Below, piece after piece: positions 52,191-60,584 of a stretch of 64,000 nt of DNA. Location of the stretch: contig CAKUCX010000004.1 in NCBI GenBank assembly GCA_934643865.1, positions 1 to 64,000 of the forward strand. Reading direction: 5' to 3'. The position numbers and the translations under genes were made by a program. The stretch is from an uncultured Kiritimatiellota bacterium (GTDB lineage Bacteria > Verrucomicrobiota > Kiritimatiellia > RFP12 > UBA1067). The notes beneath the pieces are model-generated. The model saw only the letters and a program-made list of their open reading frames with translations, was not told the origin of the DNA and did not search any database. Position 1 is the stretch's first letter. The number at the start of each line of letters is the position of its first letter.

Positions 52191-52985
52191 TCAGATATGC
52201 TCCTCAAAACCCCGGAAATGGACGTTGAGTTCGTGGAGCGGGGCGAGCAAGGCGCCGAGCGGCGTGCCCGCCGTCAGCTTCGCGAAGGCGTTCACGTCCT
52301 TCGGGAAGCACTTGCCGCCGTAGCCGCACTTGCCGTCCGGACCCGGAACGTAGGTGTGCGTGTCGTTGATGTAGCCAGAGAGCAAAACGCCGGTATGAAC
52401 CTTCGCCCAGTCCGCGCCCATCTTCTCGCAGTACTCCTTCACGGCGTTGAAGTACGTCACCTTGTACGCGCCGAAGACGTTGTGCGAATACTTCGTGATC
52501 TCCGCCTCAAGGGAGGACATCACCGCAAACCTCTTGCCGGGGAAGATCCGCGTCAGGAGCGCCAGCGCCGCCGCGTCGCCCTCGACGGGGAAGACCATCG
52601 TCTGCCGCCGGAAGTCCTCGATGTGCGTGCGCTCCGTCAGGAACTCAGGCATGTAGAAGACGCGATGCCCCGTCTCCCGCGAGAGCCGCGCCGAGGTGCC
52701 CGGCAAGATCGTCGTGCGCACGAAGACGGGCACGTTCGGCAGCCCCTTGATGAGTTCCTTCATGAGCGTCAGGTCCTGCGTGCCGTCGTCCTCGGTCGGC
52801 ACGTGGATCTGAAGGAACGCGATGTCGACGTCGCCCAGGTCGTCGTTGAAGCCCTTGGGCGGGTCGCTCACGCGGCACGTGCAGTTCGCGGCGTTGTTCT
52901 CCTCCAGCCACGTCTTCAGGGCGCCGCCCACGAAACCGCACCCGACAATGCCGACCTTGACTTTCTCCATTCCGGCTTTCTCCAT
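52191..52985 (-). CDS. nucleotide-sugar dehydrogenase, short form
   Basis: 264 aa against about 430 for UDP-glucose/UDP-ManNAc dehydrogenases. It has the NAD-binding N-terminus (VGIVGCGFVGGALK), VFVRTTILPGTSARL, a central-helix lysine region (EAEITKYSHNVFGAYKVTYF) and GPDGKCGYGGKCFPKD with the catalytic Cys, but no C-terminal UDP-sugar-binding domain. Either a short family that stops after the active-site loop or a truncated gene. AAAGGA lies before the ATG at 52985. Confidence 0.8.
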   Translation of the reverse strand: MEKAGMEKVKVGIVGCGFVGGALKTWLEENNAANCTCRVSDPPKGFNDDLGDVDIAFLQIHVPTEDDGTQDLTLMKELIKGLPNVPVFVRTTILPGTSARLSRETGHRVFYMPEFLTERTHIEDFRRQTMVFPVEGDAAALALLTRIFPGKRFAVMSSLEAEITKYSHNVFGAYKVTYFNAVKEYCEKMGADWAKVHTGVLLSGYINDTHTYVPGPDGKCGYGGKCFPKDVNAFAKLTAGTPLGALLAPLHELNVHFRGFEEHI

Positions 52986-53072
52986 GGAACATCCTTTTCC
53001 TGAAACCTGAATTATACCATATTCCCCACGCCCCGGGCTGTCGCGGCCGCGTCCCCGCCGCCGTCCCGAGCT

Positions 53073-53095
53073 TCAATGGGGTCTGACCCCATTGA
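53073..53095. repeat. RAYT-type palindrome at IS3 remnant end
   Basis: TGGGGTCTGACCCCA with TCAA/TTGA flanks. It lies where the orfB remnant loses similarity and 88 nt upstream of the dehydrogenase start. Confidence 0.85.
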
Positions 53096-53547
53096 CCCAT
53101 TGGAACCGCATCTCCTGCAAACCCTGCTCACGAGAAGCTTCTCCTCCTCATGCAGCACGTGCGCTACACTCCACCATTCTTTTTTTTTAAGTCCTCGACG
53201 CTCGTTCCCGCGCGCTGGCACGCGATCTTGAGAAACTCGACGTCGATCTTGTGGTCCAGGACCTCGTCGGCAAGACTCTGCTTCAGCCGCAGCACCTGCT
53301 CCTCGAGCTCCTTGATCCGATCCAATTCGGTCCTTGTCCTCACGTAGATCAATCTCCCTTTCAGATGTTCGAAGCCGAGCTTGTGCATCCAGTTGTAGAC
53401 CGACATCTCGGCAATCCCATATGCCCGAGCGGCCTCCTGAACTGACTTCCATTTTGCATCCCTCAGCTCCTCCATCACCTTGAGTTTGAACGCCTCACTA
53501 TACCTTTTTCGGTCTCTCATGACCACCTCTTTCTTCTTTGACTTCAA
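53096..53547 (-). mobile_element. IS3-family remnant: orfA and start of orfB
   Basis: orfA (53164-53547, 127 aa): helix-turn-helix (RYSEAFKLKVMEEL, SVQEAARAYGIAEMSVYNWM) and a leucine-zipper-like LDRIKELEEQVLRLKQSLAD. It ends at a run of nine A then G, the usual IS3 slippery site. A -1 shift continues EWWSVAHVLHEEEKLLVSRV then CR, an orfB opening, which is cut off at the palindrome at 53095. No catalytic DDE part remains. 53548-53818 holds no gene. Confidence 0.7.
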
Positions 53548-53818
53548 GAAGAAAGTGTTAACCTATCATAAAACCGGACAACTTCCTTCGCTCCCCGCAA
53601 TCTTCACATATATTGGCACCCTATAATGCGCCGCAATGTTATCTGCCTGTACTATTCTCATATATCTTGCCTGTTCGTTTCATCACCTATCACTCGTTCT
53701 TATCAACCAGGCTCAGTACAAAAAACAGCATTTTTTGACCTCGACCATCCCCCAACCTGTTGAATCATAATCTTCCGTACCATAGCACTATCCCCCTCAT
53801 GATGACTTGGCAAGACCG

Positions 53819-54185
53819 TCAATGGGGTCTGACCCCATTGACGAGACCCCATTGACGAAGGTCTTTGACGAATGACCCCATTGACGAAAGGGAATGTTGA
53901 TAACTCATCGTCTGCCTCCCCTCAAGGCGCCAAGGTTCCGGAGCGACGACAGGCGGACGTCGCCGACCTGAAAGTCTACCGGCGGCGTCTTGTGCCCGCG
54001 CGGGAATGCCGCTTCCTCCCGCTTGACGACACCTTCCACAAAAGATGCCGAGCCGATGACGGCCGCCGAAGTGAACACGGCCTCCTCCTTCTCCGCCTGC
54101 TCGGCCGTGTCCCGTTCCATGCGCTGCCGAAGCTGCTGCCCATGAATCCCCTTCACGGAGCTTCAATGGGGTCTGACCCCATTGA
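53819..54185 (-). mobile_element. deleted RAYT element (C-terminal third only)
   Basis: Palindromes at both ends (53819-53841 and 54163-54185) enclose the last 80 or so codons of the transposase at 55334, almost identical (GIHGQQLRQRMERDTAEQAE to SSLRNLGALRG). Additional half palindromes (ACCCCATTGACGA) follow at 53847 and 53876. A non-autonomous derivative of the full element. Confidence 0.85.
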
Positions 54186-54357
54186 CCCCTCTCCTCTCAC
54201 ATTTGCCATCTGCTGGCAATCCCAGCACTCAACCGCAAATTCGCCGCCTCGCATTACCTCTCATCCGCTCAATCACCCAACCCAACGCCCACGCCTCATT
54301 GTACCGGCCAACACCTCAATCAGCATCATTCCACCAACCACGCCACACACTCCAAAC

Positions 54358-55269
54358 TCACTCTTCTCCTCCGCCCTTATATTCAAGAAGTCTTACGCTT
54401 GCCGACCCCTTCTTAAACTCCGCCATAACACACAACATTGCGCCGACATTATTGAGTTGTATTGCGATGCCATCAATCCTCTGACAGATTACGTTCCCGT
54501 TCCCATAACGTATCTTTATATTTCCCAAATCACTTATCATTTGCTTCAGCCTCACACATTCGTAGGCCAATTCTTTCTCTTCATTTTCACATGCAATCTT
54601 CATCAGGCAATCCGCCAATATCTTTGACACCTTTATCAAATTTCCCTGAGCCATCTTTAGATTAATCTTCCCTAATAACGAGGATGCCCACCCTGCTGCA
54701 TTTCTAATGAAACCCGCATCTTTCTTTGGCCTTGCAAGTAATGAGAATATAGCTACCATACAATCTTGATCGTGTTGAGTAACACTATATAAGATTTTCA
54801 AGAAATCACTCATAGCTGCATCACACAGCAACCCATCATTTTTCTGTATGCCCTTTGCTAAATCTTCCAATTTTATGTCGTTAATTTTCTTCACCATTTC
54901 AGATTCAGATGAGCCAAGCTCAGCATCTATATCATCATGACCTTGAACAAGAACAGAGGCCACAATAGCTATCAACGTGTCTTTCTTGTGATCAATATAG
55001 CATTTTATGAGCTTGGTAAATATCTTCCATGCGTGCGCTTGATGCCATGGCATAATCCCCCTAAAAAGCAGACACACAAATATAATTATGCGAAGTATAA
55101 TGATCGCAAGCCACAGAAGGCCCGCCAATATCACTCGCCACCACCACCGCTTAGCCAACACCCCCGACAACCACCATGCGAACTCACTAGACAACAGCGA
55201 CCATAATAAGGCTGCGCCGCACAGGAATATTGGCCAAACCGAGCAAAGTATATTTAGGAATGTTTCCAC
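54358..55269 (-). CDS. membrane protein, unknown (303 aa)
   Basis: Three or so N-terminal hydrophobic segments (ILCSVWPIFLCGAALLWSLL, WRVILAGLLWLAIIILRIII) then about 230 residues of helices without motifs. AT-rich. It is enclosed by the deleted and the full RAYT elements, so it may be a passenger. No family recognised. Confidence 0.55.
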   Translation of the reverse strand: METFLNILCSVWPIFLCGAALLWSLLSSEFAWWLSGVLAKRWWWRVILAGLLWLAIIILRIIIFVCLLFRGIMPWHQAHAWKIFTKLIKCYIDHKKDTLIAIVASVLVQGHDDIDAELGSSESEMVKKINDIKLEDLAKGIQKNDGLLCDAAMSDFLKILYSVTQHDQDCMVAIFSLLARPKKDAGFIRNAAGWASSLLGKINLKMAQGNLIKVSKILADCLMKIACENEEKELAYECVRLKQMISDLGNIKIRYGNGNVICQRIDGIAIQLNNVGAMLCVMAEFKKGSASVRLLEYKGGGEE

Positions 55270-55293
55270 TATACTGCGTCAATGTGGTCTGCG

Positions 55294-56416
55294 TCAATGG
55301 GGTCAGACCCCATTGACGAAAACTGTTGATAACTCATCGTCTGCATCCCCTCAAGGCGCCAAGGTTCCGAAGCGACGACAGGCGGACGTCGCCGACCTGA
55401 AAGTCTACCGGCGGCGTCTTGTGCCCGCGCGGGAATGCCGCTTCCTCCCGCTTGACGACACCTTCCACAAAAGATGCCGAGCCGATGACGGCCGCCGAAG
55501 TGAACACGGCCTCCTCCTTCTCCGCCTGCTCGGCCGTGTCCCGTTCCATGCGCTGCCGAAGCTGCTGCCCATGAATCCCCTTCACGGTCTCCCAGGGTGC
55601 GCCCGTGTCATAGACGAACCCATAGGCCGCGCGTCGCCGCACGTCGCCCGCAAGCGCGGCAGACCAGCCGCACCACGGATAGTCACCCGGATCCGCGCAA
55701 AGCTTCGCACGCCAGGCGTTCAAGTCTATGTAAGCCGCGACGGCCGACATCGCCTCTACCGAGCGCTGGACAATCACATCACTGAACCGGCCTTCCCACA
55801 GCCCCCCGACATGTCCATGCCGATGATTGTAGTACTGCGAAATGTCCTGCTTGAGGATCTTCATGAACGCGCTCAGGTCGTACATCCGCAGCAGCTGGCG
55901 CTCATATTCGTCCTCTATCTCCTCCGGACCGAGCCCCGACCATTTGTCCATCAGCAGGGAGAAGCCCATCGGACGCATCACGATCCTCATCCGATCGACC
56001 AGTTCCTCTCGCGTCATCTCGTAGCGCTCAAGCACAGGAAGCGAATACAGCCGCCTGAATTCATCGACCTCGGACTGGGTGAACACGTTAAACTCGCTCA
56101 CGCGGTAGACATCGCCCTCCCTGAACTTGTCGAAGTCATATCCGAGGAAATACCCCGCACCCTCCCACGCGACGAGCGTAGCCGGCTTGTCGATGAAGAG
56201 TAGCAGGTGAAGGTGGTTGCTCATGATGGCATACGACACCACGCTGACGCCCGAAAAGCGCTCGACATTGCGAATCAGGCGCAGGACAATCTCCTTCTCC
56301 GCATCGTCGAAGAAGAACTCGCGGTGCGCGATTCGCGTCACCACATGATAACACACATTCTTGGGCTGGTATCGGATCTTACGCGCCATTTCTCTCCATG
56401 GGGTCTGACCCCATTG
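55294..56416 (-). mobile_element. RAYT element with flanking palindromes
   Basis: A transposase gene flanked by TGGGGTCAGACCCCA (55294-55316) and TGGGGTCTGACCCCA (about 56398-56412). TGTTGATAACT follows each outer end, as in the deleted copy. Confidence 0.8.
55334..56389 (-). CDS. REP-associated tyrosine transposase (Y1_Tnp)
   Basis: 351 aa. HUH motif SNHLHLLLFI, central helix ILKQDISQYYNHRHGHVGGL with the candidate catalytic Tyr, and WEGRFSDVIV: the RAYT/TnpA_REP family. These single-strand transposases recognise the hairpins of their own REP sequences, here the palindromes beside the gene. A C-terminal extension of about 100 aa beyond the Y1 domain is shared with the deleted copy. The start ATG at 56389 lies 9 nt after the palindrome. 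Confidence 0.9.
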   Translation of the reverse strand: MARKIRYQPKNVCYHVVTRIAHREFFFDDAEKEIVLRLIRNVERFSGVSVVSYAIMSNHLHLLLFIDKPATLVAWEGAGYFLGYDFDKFREGDVYRVSEFNVFTQSEVDEFRRLYSLPVLERYEMTREELVDRMRIVMRPMGFSLLMDKWSGLGPEEIEDEYERQLLRMYDLSAFMKILKQDISQYYNHRHGHVGGLWEGRFSDVIVQRSVEAMSAVAAYIDLNAWRAKLCADPGDYPWCGWSAALAGDVRRRAAYGFVYDTGAPWETVKGIHGQQLRQRMERDTAEQAEKEEAVFTSAAVIGSASFVEGVVKREEAAFPRGHKTPPVDFQVGDVRLSSLRNLGALRGCRR

Positions 56417-56777
56417 CAGGAAAATGTTGATAACTTGGGAGGAAGTTCACCACGCATACCGCAGTCAAAGAATCCAACTTTTCAATTGAAAGAGTCTCTT
56501 TCATAACAAAGCCCTTCTGCAATCTCCAGCTTCTTTCGCAACATCTGCCCAAGCCAATCCATTGTACGCATGATGTTGCCGCATCGTATCACTTATTAGT
56601 CATTTCCTTGAAGACAGGCAGATTCTTGAAGACAGGCAGAGACAAGAAAGTCATTTCCATCGGCGCTGCGCCTTGCTGACAGCGGGACGCGAGGTCTTCA
56701 TCCGCGTGGCGCGTTCAGTCTGCAAGACGCCCATCCCCTTCATCCGAATTCTCCACGTTCGTAGACATATAGTAAAG
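56417..56777. other. gap with short direct repeats
   Basis: No gene seen. It contains TGTTGATAACT beside the palindrome and two copies of TTGAAGACAGGCAGA (near 56611 and 56626) between two AGTCATTTCC. AT-rich at first, GC-rich later. Confidence 0.4.
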
Positions 56778-57290
56778 TTACCACAACAAGTTCCTTCCGC
56801 CACCCGATGAAAGGACGCGCATCTGATGGATGGCGATTTCGTTGAGCCGCCTCAGTCGCTCAGGCTGTGGTATGCCATCTTGGATCATCACGGCGTTGAG
56901 GTTTTCCATGTTCGACATGCAGATCAGCTGATTGATGTCGGCATAGTCTCGCTGGTTGCCTTTGAGGTCTGGATGCGTGAGTTGCCATTGCTGATGCATC
57001 TGCCCGAAAAGCGCAACGTTCAGCACGTCCGCCTCGTTCGCGTAGATGATGCTCATCTGGGCGCGCGTAACCGCCGCAGGGATGAGGTGCTGCTGAATCG
57101 CGTCCGTGTGGATACGATAATTGATTTTCGCCAGCTCGCGCTTGCCCGACCATCCCAATTGTGCCTGCTCCGCCGCCTTGAGCCGCTGGAATCCCTTGAC
57201 CAGATACAATTCAAATTCAACCGAGAGCCACGCCGCAGATTGCCGCACCATCACAATCCAGTCGTTTATTACCATGTCCGCCGTCGGCCA
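56778..57290 (-). pseudogene. KilA-N-type protein, C-terminal fragment
   Basis: About 170 codons matching the C-terminal part of KilA-N proteins: SVEFELYLVKGFQRLKAAEQ, KRELAKINYRIHTDAIQQHL, ANEADVLNVALFGQ, LKGNQRDYADINQLICMSNM and QPERLRRLNEIAIHQMRVLS. The KilA-N DNA-binding domain is missing, and an internal join (VINDWIVMVRQSAAWLS) looks like a deletion. Confidence 0.75.
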
Positions 57291-57460
57291 CGCCGCGTTG
57301 ATGCAGCTGCCGCAGTTCCCGTTCGCCTTGCCGATGACGCGGAAATGCCCAGACACTTCGCCTTGAATCCGTGCGCCATCTCGCTCGTGCAGTCTTTCGA
57401 CCCGTCGTTGACCGCGATGACGTCCAGCCGGTTCAGCGTGTCCGCGTCTCGGATGCGCAC
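57263..57460 (-). pseudogene. GT2 glycosyltransferase fragment (frameshifted)
   Basis: One frame reads DADTLNRLDVIAVNDGSKDC then TSEMAHGFKAK, the next FRVIGKANGNCGSCINAA: consecutive GT2 segments out of frame with each other. It is cut by the ATPase gene on one side and fused to the KilA-N fragment on the other. Confidence 0.7.
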
Positions 57461-57463
57461 GCC

Positions 57464-59032
57464 CTACTGGATCCTCTCCACGGCCGCGTCGACGAGCTGG
57501 CGCGTCTTGGAGTCGAACGCGAGGCCGATGGCGATGATGGGCAACCCGCGCGCGCGATATGGCTCGGCATAGCCCTTCTCGCGGATCTGGGCGAGCGCGT
57601 CCGCCGCCGTCGCGTCGACCTTCAGCTCGAAAATGTAGACGCCGCACGGGTGCGTCGCGACGAGGTCGCCGCGGCCTGCCGTCTGCGTGACTTCGGGGTC
57701 GTACCGAAAGCCCTGCGCGGCGAGCAGCATGCAGAGGGGCCGCGTGTAGGAGAACTCGTTCTTCCGCTCGAAACCCTCGTGCGAACCATAGGGCAGCTGT
57801 GCGTAGAGGGACTTGAGGCCGTCGAAGAACGCATCGAACTGGCTCGCGCGCAGCTTGACTCCGAGCGAGGCCGACCACTGCGCGTCCTTCCCCGCGTAGG
57901 CCCCCGCAAGGAGCGCGGCGAGATCCTGCCGCACCTCCTCGTCCGGCACGCGGAGCGTGTAGAGCCCGTAGGAGTAGTCCGCGATCGTGAGGTAGCCCGT
58001 CTGGTAGAGAAGCCCGACCGGCTGAATGTGCGCGAGGTCGGCGACGTCGAAGTCCGCCTCGCCGGCGAAAGTCTCGCGGTCGGGGTCGATGGAAAGCGCT
58101 CCCTCGCGCCGGATGTAGTTCATCAGCGTCGAGGCGCGCCCCGTCGACGTCCACGTCGGCTTGAACCGCGCGGACGTGGAGACAAGCGTCAGCGCAATCG
58201 AGACGGGGTTGTAGACCGTGACCGGGTTCTCGTCCGCGAAGCGGTAGCCGTTGAACCAGCGCTTCAGCTCGGCGCGGAACGCCTCATACGTCAGTCCCAT
58301 CCGTTCCGCCTTGGCGCGCATGTGCCCCTCGAAGTTGGCGGACAGTTCCTCCTCCGTGTAGCCGTAGAGCGCGGCGTAGTCGGCCTCGAAGGAGATGTCG
58401 TTGAGGCTGGAGAGCGTCGAGAAGACCGAGAGCTTCGTGAACTTCGACACGCCCGTGATGTAGAGGAAGCGGATCTTCCCCGAGTTGTCCTTGAACTGCG
58501 CGTAGATCGCCGAGAGCCGCGTGCGGATCCTCTCGGCGAGGTCGACGTCGGCGAGCGCCTTCGCCACCGGGTCGTCGTACTCGTCGATTAGGATCGCCGG
58601 GCCCACGCCGTCCTTCTTATAGAAGAAGTCGATGGCCCGCGCGAGGTTGGACGAGGGCGGAATCGCGGGGTCATACGGATAGCCCGCCGCGCGCAGCGCG
58701 TCGCCCACGGCGATTGCCAGCGTCCGCTCGAACGTCTCGATGTTCGAGACCTCCACCCCGCCCCAGTTGAAGTGGATGACGGCGTGGGGCTTCCAGTCGT
58801 AGCCGGTCTTCGCGATCGCGAGACCGTCGAAGAACTCCCGGTGGCCGAGGAAGATCGACTTGAGCGTCGTCACGCTCAGCGACTTGCCGAACCGGCGCGG
58901 ACGCGCGCAGAAGAAGAACGTACTGCCCGGCTTCGTGATGAGCCGGTGCAGGTGCGCCGTCTTGTCAACGTAGAGCAGGCCCTCCTTGCGCAGGGTCTCG
59001 AAGTCGGCGATGTTGGTGGCGATTGGCTTCAT
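57464..59032 (-). CDS. AAA-ATPase-like protein with PD-(D/E)XK C-terminus
   Basis: 522 aa. AAA-ATPase-like N-terminus: NIADFETLRKEGLLYVDKTA, Walker A CARPRRFGKS near residue 38-47, ILIDEYDDPV (Walker B), LYITGVSKF, and a C-terminal nuclease-like part RGDLVATHPCGVYIFELKVD (D...ExK). The pairing PF09820 plus PDDEXK_9 is common in gut bacteria; function unknown. The start at 59032 gives the family N-terminus. Confidence 0.88.
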   Translation of the reverse strand: MKPIATNIADFETLRKEGLLYVDKTAHLHRLITKPGSTFFFCARPRRFGKSLSVTTLKSIFLGHREFFDGLAIAKTGYDWKPHAVIHFNWGGVEVSNIETFERTLAIAVGDALRAAGYPYDPAIPPSSNLARAIDFFYKKDGVGPAILIDEYDDPVAKALADVDLAERIRTRLSAIYAQFKDNSGKIRFLYITGVSKFTKLSVFSTLSSLNDISFEADYAALYGYTEEELSANFEGHMRAKAERMGLTYEAFRAELKRWFNGYRFADENPVTVYNPVSIALTLVSTSARFKPTWTSTGRASTLMNYIRREGALSIDPDRETFAGEADFDVADLAHIQPVGLLYQTGYLTIADYSYGLYTLRVPDEEVRQDLAALLAGAYAGKDAQWSASLGVKLRASQFDAFFDGLKSLYAQLPYGSHEGFERKNEFSYTRPLCMLLAAQGFRYDPEVTQTAGRGDLVATHPCGVYIFELKVDATAADALAQIREKGYAEPYRARGLPIIAIGLAFDSKTRQLVDAAVERIQ

Positions 59033-59152
59033 GCGCGCATTATAGCACATCATCGCGCCGTCCGTCTGGCGACACGCGACTGACGGTGGCATCCTATTCT
59101 CACGACGCGCCCCTGACGCCGTGCGAATCGGGCAAGAACGAGATGGGGCCTG

Positions 59153-59704
59153 TCACATCTCCATCGGCTCGATGTCGGCCAACGAGGGATGCCTTCGGTC
59201 TTTTTCGGAAAGCATCAGCGCCACATCCAGCTTCGGCCATGCGATCTTCAGCGCCGGATCGTCGAAGAGCAGGCCTCTTTCCGCCGCAGGGCAGTAGGGA
59301 TTGTCGCACTTGTAGGAGACGAGCGTGTCGTCCTCAAGGACGATGAAGCCGTGCGCGAACCCGCGCGGGATGTAGAGCTGGCGATGGTCTTCGGCCGACA
59401 GCGTTTCGGCGGCATATTTGCCAAAGGTCGGCGAGCCCCGGCGGATGTCGACCGCGACGTCCCAGACCGCGCCACGAACCACGCGCACGAGCTTCGCCTG
59501 CGCATGCGGCGCGGCCTGCCAGTGGAGGCCGCGGACGACGCCCTTCGCGGAGAACGACTCGTTGTCCTGCACAAAGTCGGCCATGACGCCCGCAGACCGG
59601 TAGCGCGCGGCATTGTACTGCTCAACGAACCACCCGCGCGCATCTCCATGGACATCGGGGACGATGACCTTGACCCCCTTGATCGCCGCATCACTGACGT
59701 GCAT
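59153..59704 (-). CDS. rfbC: dTDP-4-dehydrorhamnose 3,5-epimerase
   Basis: 183 aa, family length. DARGWFVEQYNAARYRSAGV, NESFSAKGVVRGLHWQ (His), VAVDIRRGSPTFGKY, YIPRGFAHGFIVLED and YKCDNPYCP are cupin-fold RmlC motifs. Third step of dTDP-L-rhamnose synthesis. It overlaps rfbD by 14 nt. Confidence 0.95.
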   Translation of the reverse strand: MHVSDAAIKGVKVIVPDVHGDARGWFVEQYNAARYRSAGVMADFVQDNESFSAKGVVRGLHWQAAPHAQAKLVRVVRGAVWDVAVDIRRGSPTFGKYAAETLSAEDHRQLYIPRGFAHGFIVLEDDTLVSYKCDNPYCPAAERGLLFDDPALKIAWPKLDVALMLSEKDRRHPSLADIEPMEM

Positions 59705-60584
59705 GGCCGCCCTCCGGAAACTCCAGGTCCAGAAACTCGCGCAGCGCGTCCTGCCAGGCGGGCATGGGCGGAAGCGCGGCGAGGCGCAGCCCCATCTTCT
59801 CCAGGCAGGAGTTCTTCGGACGCGGCGCGGGGCGCGGGAACGCCTCCGTCGAGCATGGCTCAATCCTCTGGTCTCTGCCCGCAAGGCGGAAGATCTCGCG
59901 CGCGAACTCCGCCCAGCTCGCCTCTCCTTCGCACGTCATGTGAAACGTGCCGCAGAGGCGCGGGCGCTGGAGAAGTTCGCCCAGCGCGCGCGCGACGGCG
60001 ACCGCGCTCGTCGGATTGCCCCGCTGGTCGTCGACGACCTTGAGCGTCGGGCGCGTGCCGTCCGCCAGCTTCAGCATCGTGTGGACGAAGCTCGGCCCGC
60101 CAAAGCCATAGAGCCAGCTGACGCGGCAGATGCAGTGGTTCGGGCACAGCCGCCGAACCAGCTCCTCGCCCGCGAACTTGGACTGCCCGTAGACCGTCCG
60201 CCCGCCGTTTGCCGCGTCGAACTCCGTATAGGCCCGCGCCGCATCCCCCGCGAACACATAGTCGGTCGAGATCGCGATGAGGCGCACCCCCTGGCGGTGG
60301 CACGCCGCCGCCACATTGGCCGAGCCGCGCGCATTGAGCCGGTAGGCGCGTTCGGGCGACGCCTCGCAGGCGTCAACCGCCGTCGCGGCCGCGCAGTGGA
60401 TCACCGCGTCGGGCCGCGCGGCGGCAAGCACGGCGTCAATGGCGTCCTCGTCCGTGACGTCCGCCTCGGGAAGATCCGTGGGGACGATCCTGAAGACGCC
60501 CCCGTCCCGCGTCGCCTGGCCCTGCAAGATGCGCGAGACGGTCCGCCCCAGCATGCCCCTTCCGCCTGTCAGCAGGACGGTCAC
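59691..60584 (-). CDS. rfbD: dTDP-4-dehydrorhamnose reductase (GTG start)
   Basis: 297 aa. TVLLTGGRGMLGRTV (NADPH), AISTDYVFAG, YGQSKFAGEE (Tyr/Lys) and RVSWLYG. Last step of dTDP-rhamnose synthesis. The GTG at 60584 overlaps the rfbA stop as GTGA and gives the family N-terminus; a much longer open frame above it is a shadow of rfbA. Confidence 0.94.
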   Translation of the reverse strand: MTVLLTGGRGMLGRTVSRILQGQATRDGGVFRIVPTDLPEADVTDEDAIDAVLAAARPDAVIHCAAATAVDACEASPERAYRLNARGSANVAAACHRQGVRLIAISTDYVFAGDAARAYTEFDAANGGRTVYGQSKFAGEELVRRLCPNHCICRVSWLYGFGGPSFVHTMLKLADGTRPTLKVVDDQRGNPTSAVAVARALGELLQRPRLCGTFHMTCEGEASWAEFAREIFRLAGRDQRIEPCSTEAFPRPAPRPKNSCLEKMGLRLAALPPMPAWQDALREFLDLEFPEGGHARQ

